Of a stretch of 64,000 nucleotides of DNA, positions 7,638-16,775 are shown one piece after another. The notes beneath the pieces were generated by a model. The model saw nothing but the letters and a program-made list of their open reading frames with translations, was not told the origin of the DNA and ran no database searches. The DNA comes from HGM04593 sp045646965 (GTDB lineage: Bacteria; Bacteroidota; Bacteroidia; Bacteroidales; Bacteroidaceae). Location: positions 20,565-84,564 of the forward strand of contig JAZRLR010000008.1 in the NCBI GenBank assembly GCA_045646965.1, in the 5' to 3' direction. How positions within the stretch are numbered: position 1 is the stretch's first letter; every line of letters begins with the position of its first letter. The translations under genes were made by a program, and so were the position numbers.

Positions 7638-10124
7638 ATGGGAAAACAAATTAATCAAATGGCTGTGAAATACAGCTCGCTGATTGGCGGTGCCGGTGAG
7701 GGGGTAAAGTGGGAGCGCACTCTCGACAAGATTTTCTCTCCCGGCTGTTATTTTGTGGAGATTACGCACGCAGACGACAGCGTGGGGTTGCCCGTGGAGT
7801 ATTGCGGAGAGGAGCATTACATCGTGGGAAATCTTGTGGTGACCGATAGTGGCACACAAGGCCCAAGGCAGAATAACCGGATGACGGGGCAGGTGCTCAT
7901 TTTCACGGGGCGTGGCAGTGGCGAGACAAAGATTTGTCTGCGCACATATTCGGGAGGTGCGTGGGGCAAGTGGAGCGAGCTCTCGCGTGCCGGTGCAAAC
8001 AAGGAGATAACCTCGACCGATGACCTTGTGGCTGCCGTGCAGGCACTTGTGGAGGATGTAGATGTGCTTAAAGGGGCAGGTGAGGGCTCGGTGGCTGCCG
8101 CTGTAGACAAAGCCTTCTCGTCGGCGGTTGAAAGGATAAACCTCAATGCACAGAAGATTGCCGACATTGTAGCTGGTAATAATATTCCTGCTGTAGCCTA
8201 TGATGTGTATAGCTTGCAGGGGAAGAGCGACGTGGCGGAGTTTGCGAAGCGCACCGTGGCGGGGCGTGCCTCGGTGCAGAGTGGCGTGGCTACTCTCAAG
8301 CAGATAGGTGGAAATGCTGTGAAGAATCTTGTAGACGGCACATTTGCACAGGGGTGGCAAACTATCAGCTCGGGTGATGCAATCACCCTCTCGGGCGACT
8401 GCGCCGTGATAAAAGCGGGTTATGCGGGAAGCGGTGTCAAATGTGATTTAAGTACATATCCCAAACATTTCTATTATTGTAAAGCGTTGGTATTTAATTT
8501 GTCGGGCACTTCTTGCCTGTCGCTTGGCGATACAGAACTTCAGCTGCGAAAAGAGCGCGGCTGGGAGTTTGTCTCGTGGATAGGAAACTTGTCGGGTTCT
8601 TTGCTTAAATTCACCGCAGTAGGTGGTGCTGCGGAATTTATTGTGTCGGGGCTGCTTCTGGTAGACCTCACAGAGATGTATGGCTCGGGTTTTGAGCCCA
8701 CAGCTGCAGAGTGCAAGGCGATATATGCTCACACGGGGGCTCTTAAAAAGGGACTCACATTTGCGCAGCCGCTTTGTTTCGGCAGTGTGGGTTATAACCA
8801 ATGCGATGCCTCAAAGGCTTTGATAAACAAGACTATATCGGGCGGCGCCATTGGCGACGGCGCGAATTATGTGGTGCCCTTCCCTTGTGTGCCCTGTGCG
8901 GTGGGTACCGGAGAAAATAACGGATATGTTATATCTACTGGCGTTAATGATTACTGGAGCGAGAACTCGGTGAAGGCTGTTTATTATACCCCCTTTAACC
9001 CTGTAGAAAGGGTGGGAAATCTCTATCTGGAACAGCTGACGCCGCAGCTGTGTACGCATTGCACGGGTGAGCACAGCGTATATGTGCCGTCGTGTCCGGG
9101 GTATCTGCTTGTAGAGACTACTTCGCTCAATAATATATGTGCCCATCTTGTGTGGAGCGGTGATGTGGATTTCCGTAAGTATGAGAAATATAAGGAGGCC
9201 GAAATAAACCTCCCCGAGATTGCTGCAATGAGCGAGTGGGGCTTGGCCGGTGTGAGCGGATATCAAGGATGTATATGTGATACAATAGACCTTGAAAATA
9301 AAAAGTATATAAAAAGAGTGGGGCGCGTCAGTCTCAAGTCTCTCTCTTTCTATAAGAATGTTGTGGCCAATTTAAATTGGTATGCGTGGAAGAACGCAGA
9401 CAAAGTTGTGTATACCAATTATACAGATGGTGATTTGAAAAACTTCGTATCGCAGGGAAGCAATGTGGATGTGAGAGAAGGTGCGGGTATCTTGTTTAAT
9501 AAATGGGGAAATATCAGTTCTATTGTAACCGACACACAGAATTCAAACAAGGTTCTTTCTATTACAATAAACGGAGTTGTTTATGAGAGAGATGCTGTAA
9601 AAGATGAGTTCTTTGGCTGGTTCAGCTGCACTAAAACTGTGGAGATGTACTTGCCCGAAAATAGTCAAACGCTTATGTCTTATGTGTATTCTCCCATCTT
9701 TTCAAAAGATGCGGCGGGTTACCGAGCGCTATATACCACAGGATTCAATCATTGCGTATCCTTGGATAAGAACTGGTCGGACAGCGTTTCTGTGTCGATA
9801 TATGTGAGGTGTGACGAGTGTACTACCGGTGCTGAATTTGAGTCTTATATAAAATCGCTCCCCGATGAGGATGCTATGCTGTACTATGTGCTGCCCGAGC
9901 CCGAAATTTATGATATATCGGGTGATATGGCGGCGTCAATTTTTGCGAGTGACTATGGAACCGAGGAGTTCGTGGGCAGCGAGATTCCTTTGCGCGAGAA
10001 TAAAATCTTTTATATGCGTTCGCTGTCAAATGAGTTGCGCAACCTGCTCGACAGGTTTTATGCAAAATATGGAACTACAGACCCCGTGGAGGTGGCCGAC
10101 AGAATTGCATCGGCTTCCGCGTAG
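7638..10124 (+). CDS. Phage tail-fibre-like protein with pyocin-knob-type N-terminal domain
   Basis: About 828 residues from the chosen ATG (an upstream in-frame ATG at 7587 would add 17). Residues about 25-115 (SPGCYFVEIT, then CLRTYSGGAWGKWSEL) resemble the knob domain of pyocin and phage tail fibres. A short helical stretch follows (about 125-190), then beta-rich carbohydrate-binding-like regions. The phrase DLTEMYGSGFEPTAAE near residue 341 is a signature found repeatedly in phage tail proteins. There is no signal peptide, and no other phage genes are nearby. It is a single-gene unit between two hairpins, next to the capsule locus. It may be a domesticated phage protein or a remnant of a contractile particle; function is inferred from domain resemblance only. 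Confidence 0.6.
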   Translation: MGKQINQMAVKYSSLIGGAGEGVKWERTLDKIFSPGCYFVEITHADDSVGLPVEYCGEEHYIVGNLVVTDSGTQGPRQNNRMTGQVLIFTGRGSGETKICLRTYSGGAWGKWSELSRAGANKEITSTDDLVAAVQALVEDVDVLKGAGEGSVAAAVDKAFSSAVERINLNAQKIADIVAGNNIPAVAYDVYSLQGKSDVAEFAKRTVAGRASVQSGVATLKQIGGNAVKNLVDGTFAQGWQTISSGDAITLSGDCAVIKAGYAGSGVKCDLSTYPKHFYYCKALVFNLSGTSCLSLGDTELQLRKERGWEFVSWIGNLSGSLLKFTAVGGAAEFIVSGLLLVDLTEMYGSGFEPTAAECKAIYAHTGALKKGLTFAQPLCFGSVGYNQCDASKALINKTISGGAIGDGANYVVPFPCVPCAVGTGENNGYVISTGVNDYWSENSVKAVYYTPFNPVERVGNLYLEQLTPQLCTHCTGEHSVYVPSCPGYLLVETTSLNNICAHLVWSGDVDFRKYEKYKEAEINLPEIAAMSEWGLAGVSGYQGCICDTIDLENKKYIKRVGRVSLKSLSFYKNVVANLNWYAWKNADKVVYTNYTDGDLKNFVSQGSNVDVREGAGILFNKWGNISSIVTDTQNSNKVLSITINGVVYERDAVKDEFFGWFSCTKTVEMYLPENSQTLMSYVYSPIFSKDAAGYRALYTTGFNHCVSLDKNWSDSVSVSIYVRCDECTTGAEFESYIKSLPDEDAMLYYVLPEPEIYDISGDMAASIFASDYGTEEFVGSEIPLRENKIFYMRSLSNELRNLLDRFYAKYGTTDPVEVADRIASASA

Positions 10125-10131
10125 CTAAACA

Positions 10132-10164
10132 ATCGATGGCAACCGATTATCGGTTGCCATCGAT
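10132..10164. terminator. Bidirectional hairpin between convergent genes
   Basis: A perfect 15-bp stem (10132-10146 with 10150-10164) with a 3-nt loop lies between the stop of the tail-fibre-like gene and the stop of the acyltransferase gene. T-runs are weak on both sides. Confidence 0.65.
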
Positions 10165-10251
10165 GCGTTTGTGAGTATTTATTCTTTGCGCTATAGGAAG
10201 ATTTCTGAATTTTCCACAGCGAGTGAGTTTTTTTGTCTGTGAGTTACAATA

Positions 10252-11262
10252 TTATTTGAATATGATATTGTAGAGTTTGGTTTTCTTTGATAATTGGATG
10301 ATTGCCAATGTAATTACTATTGTGAGAAGCAATGTGACGCATCCCGAATAGAAATTGAGCGCAAATCCAAGTTTCATAACAATTATAAGCAGTACATTGT
10401 ATATGAAAACGTGAACCATATATATAGCCAACGACTCGTTACCAAGCCACTCGAGACATCTTGAAAGTTTAGATTCTCTCAAATTGTCGGCAAATATCAT
10501 AATCGTGTACATTCCGCTGACAGGCAGCACAACCCACTGCATAATATTTGATAAGTATACATTTACTATCGCATCGGTGAAAAATGCGATTGTCGCAACT
10601 ATAAACGCTCCTATTGATATTGCGCCGAAGTATCTATGGGTGCTGAATTTCTCATAAATATATCTGCTTGCAACGGCGAGTGAGAAATATGCAATGGCTA
10701 CACTGCTGCCGCAGATGAGATATGATAAACGGTATAATCCGTATATCATCGCCACTCTGACAATAATAAACATTATGGCAGAGAGTGCTACAGCTGCTGC
10801 AAGAAGAACTTTTTTATTGCCTCCCAAGAAAATATTTCGCAGAACGAGTAGCGAGAACATTGTGGGAAGGAACCACGGGAATGATGCACCTACATTATCC
10901 TTGAGCATTGTCATATCGCCGGAGATATAGGTGAAAATAGTTGCAACAGGCTCAAATGTGCTTTTTAATAAAAAGACATTTGTGATAAGCAATAGAACAA
11001 AGATTATGGTATAGGGCTTATATAGCTTTAAAAAATCTTTCTTTATTCTGCCGATGCTCGATTGTGGTATGTTATAGAAAAAAGGCAGAATAAGAAACAA
11101 GTATACGTGAAAGCTGTACAGGTAGTCGTTGAATGCGTTCTTTGTGAGCCCGGGAGCCTTTCCCATAAGGATTCCGTTATGTCCGAGCACTATCAAAAGA
11201 ATGAGCAGTCCCTTTATGATTGCAGAGCTTCTGCGACTTACCAATGATTGTGATATGTTCAT
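10252..11262 (-). CDS. Membrane acyltransferase (acyltransferase 3 family)
   Basis: 336 residues with about ten hydrophobic segments. The first segment ends VLGHNG with His28, the conserved histidine position of acyltransferase-3/OafA-like enzymes, and FHV follows near residue 51. Such proteins transfer acetyl or other acyl groups onto extracellular polysaccharide. It is the last gene of the minus-strand polysaccharide cluster, 146 bp after the polymerase gene, so O-acylation of the repeat unit is the likely role. The exact acyl donor and acceptor are unknown. Confidence 0.8.
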   Translation of the reverse strand: MNISQSLVSRRSSAIIKGLLILLIVLGHNGILMGKAPGLTKNAFNDYLYSFHVYLFLILPFFYNIPQSSIGRIKKDFLKLYKPYTIIFVLLLITNVFLLKSTFEPVATIFTYISGDMTMLKDNVGASFPWFLPTMFSLLVLRNIFLGGNKKVLLAAAVALSAIMFIIVRVAMIYGLYRLSYLICGSSVAIAYFSLAVASRYIYEKFSTHRYFGAISIGAFIVATIAFFTDAIVNVYLSNIMQWVVLPVSGMYTIMIFADNLRESKLSRCLEWLGNESLAIYMVHVFIYNVLLIIVMKLGFALNFYSGCVTLLLTIVITLAIIQLSKKTKLYNIIFK

Positions 11263-11408
11263 CTTTATATGTTTATTTGTAACTTGTTACAAGCCCGGCC
11301 GAGATGCAGTGGGTAGGGCTTTGCTTGTAAAACTCTCTCACCCCTCGTGTAGCCGGTGCGTGTGTTGTGCAAGGCTTGCACTAAATTGTTTTGCCTTGGC
11401 CTGTATTT

Positions 11409-12605
11409 TTATCGCAATCTGTTTTTCGCATCCATATAACCCCAATACATACACAAGAATGTGATGTTTGTTGTTTTAAGTATTGAGTGCGAAGTTAATG
11501 AAATAAGGAAAAATATCAAAAGTGATATTTTAACGAGAACTCTGTCTTCGTGAGCCTTGGCTTTGCAGCTCATTGAATATACGCAGAAGAATATAGACAA
11601 GAATATTATAAAACCAACAAGTCCATAGTCGTAGGCAACCTCCAAAAACTCATTGTGCGCGCTAAAACCACCCGAGCCTCTGAAGTTAAGCACTTCGTTG
11701 TATCCGTGTCCGAATAGAAACTCAATTCCGTCGGTATTTAGTACCTCGTTCAAGATAATTTGATACATTTCTGAACGTCCCGAACCACCGTCCTCTTCAA
11801 TTTCCGATATACGTTGGAATATGTGATTTATCTCGTCACCCATATAGTGCGAGAGGAGAGAATACATAATTACAAGCAGAATAGAACCAAGTGCAATTAT
11901 CTTCAATTTTGATTTTAAGTTCTTTCCGATAGTTAAGACATAAATTAAAATCAATGCAATGAAAGTAATAAAACCGGTTCGCTTTCCTGCAAGGATAATG
12001 CAAACTGCTGCAAGAATCAGAATTATATATCTTTGTTTCTTGGGAAGTTTTAAAACAAATGGCAGAATTGATATCAAGTAGTATGACTCAATGAGGTTGA
12101 ACTCTATTCCAATTGCTTTAATAGTCATATAGTTATAAAGGAATAGTATAGCAGTGTATATGGCCAATACAAATACTATGTTGTTCTTGTATTGTTCAAC
12201 CTGATAGGTGTATTTTCTTGAAATGCCATAGGAAAACAGGTATATGTATATCCATAGCGTCATTGACGTATATGTTCCAACGTAATACAAGGGGTTATTA
12301 AAATTCTTTAGTATCAAGTTGGATGCAAGCATAAATATGCTGAAAATGAATAAACACTTTCCGAGGGCTGTCAGCTTGTTGAACCAGAAATTTCGGTGAA
12401 AGAAGATTATGGCTCCGCTCACGGTCGCTACTTGCAGCATTGTAATGTAGTGGCTGGTTCGGCTTGCGCTTATATTTAAAAGTTTGCTGATTACACCTAT
12501 ACGAAATTCTTCAAATTGTAAATACAATGAGAGTACCAACCCTACTAAAAATAGGGCTATCAGAGCTTTGTCTATAAAGTTTATCTTATTTTTTGAGATT
12601 TCCAT
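11409..12605 (-). CDS. O-antigen polymerase/ligase-like membrane protein (Wzy type)
   Basis: 398 residues with 10-12 predicted membrane spans and a large loop near residues 265-310 containing RSEMY, FLFGHGYNE and HNEFLEVAYDYGLVG, typical of the Wzy/WaaL O-antigen ligase domain. It should link repeat units into a chain on the periplasmic side. The start ATG lies 20 bp inside the flippase gene, showing translational coupling. Polymerase is favoured over ligase because it lies in a cluster with a flippase and a Wzc kinase. Confidence 0.8.
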   Translation of the reverse strand: MEISKNKINFIDKALIALFLVGLVLSLYLQFEEFRIGVISKLLNISASRTSHYITMLQVATVSGAIIFFHRNFWFNKLTALGKCLFIFSIFMLASNLILKNFNNPLYYVGTYTSMTLWIYIYLFSYGISRKYTYQVEQYKNNIVFVLAIYTAILFLYNYMTIKAIGIEFNLIESYYLISILPFVLKLPKKQRYIILILAAVCIILAGKRTGFITFIALILIYVLTIGKNLKSKLKIIALGSILLVIMYSLLSHYMGDEINHIFQRISEIEEDGGSGRSEMYQIILNEVLNTDGIEFLFGHGYNEVLNFRGSGGFSAHNEFLEVAYDYGLVGFIIFLSIFFCVYSMSCKAKAHEDRVLVKISLLIFFLISLTSHSILKTTNITFLCMYWGYMDAKNRLR

Positions 12606-14103
12606 ATTTCAATATTTTTTTGCGCTCTTCCGAATTCAGAACTATCAAATATGACGATAGTGCAGTTGTTATAGATGATATGATGTAGCAGATAATGATT
12701 CTCAAAATGATACCCAGATGTATTTGTGACATTATCAGGGTTAAAACTGTGATATTTATAACGGCAATTATAACAAATGGTATAATTACACGGAAAATAT
12801 AAGAGCGTACGGTAACACCGGCCTTGTATGAAACATACCATAATCTGACTATTAGAAGTATACAGTTAATAATTATGGTAATGTATAGAACGACATAGGG
12901 GTCGGCTCCATATTTGAGCGCAACGTATGACAATGGGATAATCATTATCATTATTGAACTGATAGATATGAAGTAGCTCTTTATTCTTCCTGTTGCCTGG
13001 GTTATAATCATCAAAGGTGATGAGAAAAGCTCTATGTATGCATTAATAAGCATCAGCGCAACAAAGAACGAGCAGTATTCGGGTACGTTGCCCAGCCACA
13101 ATGTCATAATGTCGTCTGTGATAATAATCAAAGGCGATGTAATGATAAAGAATAAGAAGAATGCTGTCTTTGTTGAACTCTGAATGAGGGTGTCGAGTCT
13201 TTTGAAGTCCTTAATTTTGTAGGACTGCACTATTTGTGAGTTTGAGGCCTGAAAAATGCTTGTGGCAAAGAAAAGTAGCTGTGATTCCAACTGATAGGCC
13301 AGGCCGTAAGCGGCATTAACGGCAGTTCCAAAGAACACGTTCAACAAAATATTTACACCCTGTGACTTGCCCATATTGGCAACTCCTCCAAAGAAATTCC
13401 ATCCTGCAAAGCCGCACACCTCTTTGAATGTACTTTTGTTGAACTCTTTTATGAATTTCAACGAAGGCAGAGACATCTTTACGACAATTGAATATCCGAA
13501 TCTGACAATTATTGATACTATTGCAAATAGTATTGCATATAGAATGAGCTTGTCGTCTTTTGCAAACATAAGGGCGAAAGCTATACCCAACTTTAACAGA
13601 GATTCAATGATTCCGATTATCGAGGAGAGGAAAATCTTCTCATACGATATAAGAATTGCCTGTTGCGGTATGGATATTACATTTACTGCAAAACTTATCA
13701 GCACGCAACAGAATACAAACAATGCGTCGTCAAGCTTGCCTGGTGCAAAAACCATATACTCTCTAATGAAGTATTGTCCGATGGTTCCTGCAAGAAGTAT
13801 TATCAACAATGCAATGCCTATGTGTGTAAGCAGTGAGGTACTGTATATCTCTGATACTCGTTTGTGGTTGTTTACTGCAATTTCGCACGATATGAAACGT
13901 TGCACCGAAACAACCATAGAACTGTTGATTACGCCGAATATAGCAACAAAAGACGCTACGGCAGTGTAAATGCCGTAGTCGTCAATTCCCAATTGCTCCA
14001 GAATAATTCGGGCTGCATATATATTGACAATTACCGATACAATCGTTTTAATGTATTGTGCGATTGTATTCTTGACAATTATTTTATTTTTATTGTTTTG
14101 CAT
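12586..14103 (-). CDS. Polysaccharide flippase (Wzx-like, MATE/MOP superfamily)
   Basis: 505 residues with about fourteen hydrophobic helices. The opening IKNTIAQYIKTIVSVIVNIY-type segment and the LEQLGIDDYGIYTAVASFV stretch are typical of oligosaccharide flippases of the MOP superfamily. It should move lipid-linked repeat units across the inner membrane. It overlaps the upstream glycosyltransferase by 14 bp and the downstream polymerase by 20 bp. Confidence 0.88.
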   Translation of the reverse strand: MQNNKNKIIVKNTIAQYIKTIVSVIVNIYAARIILEQLGIDDYGIYTAVASFVAIFGVINSSMVVSVQRFISCEIAVNNHKRVSEIYSTSLLTHIGIALLIILLAGTIGQYFIREYMVFAPGKLDDALFVFCCVLISFAVNVISIPQQAILISYEKIFLSSIIGIIESLLKLGIAFALMFAKDDKLILYAILFAIVSIIVRFGYSIVVKMSLPSLKFIKEFNKSTFKEVCGFAGWNFFGGVANMGKSQGVNILLNVFFGTAVNAAYGLAYQLESQLLFFATSIFQASNSQIVQSYKIKDFKRLDTLIQSSTKTAFFLFFIITSPLIIITDDIMTLWLGNVPEYCSFFVALMLINAYIELFSSPLMIITQATGRIKSYFISISSIMIMIIPLSYVALKYGADPYVVLYITIIINCILLIVRLWYVSYKAGVTVRSYIFRVIIPFVIIAVINITVLTLIMSQIHLGIILRIIICYIISSITTALSSYLIVLNSEERKKILKYGNLKK

Positions 14104-15262
14104 CTGTTGCTAATTGAGTAAGATTCTTTTCATCGCATTCCAGAGAAAGGTTTTCAAGCGCATAGTCTATTATGGCTTTTTTGTCTGTTTGCTTTACAAA
14201 ATCCTCAATCTGGTCGATGTTCTGCTTGTCGAGATTGAATATGAGCGAGTTATTGTCTATCCACGAATTTGCGGTGTCGTTTGTGATTATGGGCAAACCG
14301 CAGAACATATACTCTGCCAGCTTTGTGGGCGATGCCACCTGGTTAAGTACGACGTTCTCACGTATCAAGAATGCTGCATCGGCTGCATTCAAATATTTGT
14401 AAACGTCTTTGTTCTGTGCAGATGTTATAATGAACTTGCTCTGTGTCTCGGCGTCAAATTGCGATATAAGCTGTTTTGCGCCCTCTTTTTCCAATGTAAG
14501 GATTATAAACTTTGCCTTGTGTGTCTTTGAATACTCTGCAAACAGGCTGATGGCTGTTTCAATTTTCTGCCATTTATGTAATCCGCCTGAATAGATAAAT
14601 ACAAAATCGTCTTTCTCGATGTTGAATTGTTTCCTCATCTCCTCTCTTGTAGCTGCATCGTAGAAGAAAATTTTTCTGTCGGCACCACATTTGTAAGGGA
14701 AAATCTTGTTTTTGTCGAGGAAGTTATACTTTTTGACAAGGTACTTCTTCATAGCCTCTGACTGGCACACGATATAAGATGCTTTTTTCATACCGCGCAT
14801 CTCTATATAATCGTATGTGTCTGCCATACCTTTATCTGTTTTTTCGCCCCAGTTGTATTCATATTCCTCGCGTGTGGCTCCGTGTACATCTATGATACAT
14901 TTCACTGATGAAGGCAGGAAACGCAAAGACTGCCATCCGATAGAGAATTCAGAAATGGCAAATTGGGGTTTGTGTATCATCCACAGGATGAGCACGATGA
15001 ATGAGCACCACACTGTGTTTAAACGCTTGAAAATGTGGCTTCTGTATGTAAACGGCAGCGTGGGGAAGTAGTATTTCTTCTTTATGTTGCTGTGCAACTT
15101 AAAGCTGTGCTCTTTGCGCTTTATGAAATGACCTATACTTATAAATGAGATTTCGTAAACCTCGTTTGATAATTTCTGCGCAAGGTCTTTGTTTATATTT
15201 TTTATTCTTCTTACCTCGCCGGAGTTTTCGGCAAATGTGTAGTGTATATGAAATGTGCTCAT
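14090..15262 (-). CDS. Glycosyltransferase (GT4-like, group 1)
   Basis: 390 residues. The C-terminal half has the GT-B donor-binding pattern: FVFIYSGGLHKWQKIETAI, a later ASPTKLAEYMFCGLPIITND segment with the conserved acidic residue of family 1/4 enzymes. The N-terminal half begins with a loose acceptor-binding fold. It probably adds one sugar to the lipid-linked repeat unit in the cytoplasm. Its start overlaps the stop of the upstream pyruvyl transferase gene by 4 bp (ATGA) and its end overlaps the flippase, so it is part of one operon. Confidence 0.82.
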   Translation of the reverse strand: MSTFHIHYTFAENSGEVRRIKNINKDLAQKLSNEVYEISFISIGHFIKRKEHSFKLHSNIKKKYYFPTLPFTYRSHIFKRLNTVWCSFIVLILWMIHKPQFAISEFSIGWQSLRFLPSSVKCIIDVHGATREEYEYNWGEKTDKGMADTYDYIEMRGMKKASYIVCQSEAMKKYLVKKYNFLDKNKIFPYKCGADRKIFFYDAATREEMRKQFNIEKDDFVFIYSGGLHKWQKIETAISLFAEYSKTHKAKFIILTLEKEGAKQLISQFDAETQSKFIITSAQNKDVYKYLNAADAAFLIRENVVLNQVASPTKLAEYMFCGLPIITNDTANSWIDNNSLIFNLDKQNIDQIEDFVKQTDKKAIIDYALENLSLECDEKNLTQLATDAKQ

Positions 15263-16443
15263 AATAAGTTTGTTATGTGGTTCATCATTTTTAAATATCT
15301 CTCCTGATAGCTCTTTATGAATGCCGCAACTTTTTCTTTGTCGAAATTTATAATTGTATTTACAACCTGCTCGGGGGTAATGGTCTCCTTGCCGCTTATG
15401 TTGTGGTAGGATGTGAGTACACCGCCTCTCTCGAGTACGTCGTATATCTTACTTGATTTAAGCTGGTCTTTTCCTTTCTTGTAGGCATAGTGGTCGAAAA
15501 CAAGGAAAGGCACGATATTGTTGAATGCGACAATCATTGGGTGCATTCTTTGACCTATGTAACCTTGCGCGTGTTTAATGATTGCATACCAATCCATAGG
15601 AGGCAGGGGTACATCTATCTTTCTGTCGCAGGGAATGTCTACACAACCCTCGGGCATTGCGAGGTTTATCACTTCGTAGCCTTTCTCTTTGAGATTCTTG
15701 TAGAGTGTTTCGTACCAACTGTCGTTGAATAATTTCTTGCAGAAACTTAATACGATATATTTGTCGAGGTTGTATTTCTCTTTTATCTCTTTTTCACTCA
15801 GTTGCTGTTCTACATTTAGATTAAAACCGAAAACAGGATCGGGAGAAATTGTAACCTCCTTGTCGGTGAGGCTTGATATGATTCCCTGTGTCCATCTGTC
15901 GCGTACATAAAGCAAATCGAAGTTCTTCAACAGGCTCTTGAGCTGCCATTTGTTCCAGGGAAGGCATTTGTCTATGTCGAGGTATTGTGCCGAGGCCGAC
16001 AGTGATACAATCTTTACTTTTTTGTTGTTTTTTGCAAAATCGGCCCAAAAGGGGTTGGGGATTTTGTGGTCGGGGGTTGTGTTTGTTATTCCAATCAGTG
16101 TCTTGCGGCTGGGATGTATACGCTTCAAGAAAGGTATGTAGCTGAAGACTGCATCGCTACCTATGGCTACAAGGTCGAATTTCTCTTCGTTTATAACCCT
16201 CTCTACGTCTGCACTTGTTTCGCAGTGCTGTGTGAGAGGGAGGCGCTCCTCAACAAATAAACGATGCTGCTCGCGCTGTATTGCGCTTACATTATTTATA
16301 TAGTATTTTTCCAGTTCTTTGGGAAACCAGTCAATGATTTTTACATCGTGACCTGCTTTTTTAAAGTAGGATACTGTTGATAGTGCTTGCAAATTGGCAC
16401 CAAAGTTGCTTACGCTGTGGTAAGTGAGTACTCCAATTTTCAT
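15259..16443 (-). CDS. Polysaccharide pyruvyl transferase family protein
   Basis: 394 residues from the ATG at 16443 (MKIGVLTYHSVSNFGANLQA), which is chosen because the longer in-frame extension has no family similarity. The opening and the later GQRMHPMIVAFNN segment are typical of the PS_pyruv_trans family, which adds ketal-linked pyruvate to sugars or acts as a related transferase. It probably decorates the polysaccharide made by this cluster. It overlaps the following glycosyltransferase by 4 bp. Confidence 0.85.
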   Translation of the reverse strand: MKIGVLTYHSVSNFGANLQALSTVSYFKKAGHDVKIIDWFPKELEKYYINNVSAIQREQHRLFVEERLPLTQHCETSADVERVINEEKFDLVAIGSDAVFSYIPFLKRIHPSRKTLIGITNTTPDHKIPNPFWADFAKNNKKVKIVSLSASAQYLDIDKCLPWNKWQLKSLLKNFDLLYVRDRWTQGIISSLTDKEVTISPDPVFGFNLNVEQQLSEKEIKEKYNLDKYIVLSFCKKLFNDSWYETLYKNLKEKGYEVINLAMPEGCVDIPCDRKIDVPLPPMDWYAIIKHAQGYIGQRMHPMIVAFNNIVPFLVFDHYAYKKGKDQLKSSKIYDVLERGGVLTSYHNISGKETITPEQVVNTIINFDKEKVAAFIKSYQERYLKMMNHITNLL

Positions 16444-16730
16444 AATATTTGTATTTTGTCTTTTATTTGTTCCTGCAGGCACGGTCAGGCGTCTGCAGGT
16501 AGGAGGGATGCCCTCCTCCGTACCGAAGTCTTTCTACTTTCCCCTCGGTAATACCCTTGTTTTTGTATGTTGTCTCTTATGTGAGTGACATTTTGCTGTT
16601 TTGCCTATGTCGATTAAATGTTATCCGGCTTGTGCTGCTACATTTTCTACTTATAGGCCTCAATGATGTGAGGCTTGGGCTTGTAGCTTCTGCCGTGTGT
16701 GTTTTATCGCCCCGGCAGTCTCTTATGGTG
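16444..16730. other. Intergenic region inside the polysaccharide cluster
   Basis: No gene is seen. It holds a short hairpin (GGAGGGATGCCCTCC, 16502-16516) and two copies of CTGCAGG about 20 bp apart. A break in the operon or a processing site is possible. Confidence 0.4.
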
Positions 16731-16771
16731 TTTGTTGTGGGAGATGCCTTTGTGACAACTCCCACAACAAA
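16731..16771 (-). terminator. Stem-loop just after the 2-epimerase gene
   Basis: A perfect 13-bp stem (16731-16743 with 16759-16771) with a 15-nt loop begins 5 nt past the wecB stop. There is no T-run on the minus strand, so it may be an attenuator or RNA-stabilising hairpin rather than a full terminator. Confidence 0.55.
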
Positions 16772-16775
16772 TCTT

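Noticed and set aside
7323..8360. Minus-strand reading frame of 345 codons under the tail-fibre-like gene
   Set aside because: His/Arg/Cys-rich translation with no domain; the plus-strand frame carries recognisable tail-protein motifs.
16502..16516. GC hairpin considered as a terminator of the pyruvyl transferase gene
   Set aside because: It lies upstream, not downstream, of that gene on the minus strand and has no T-run.
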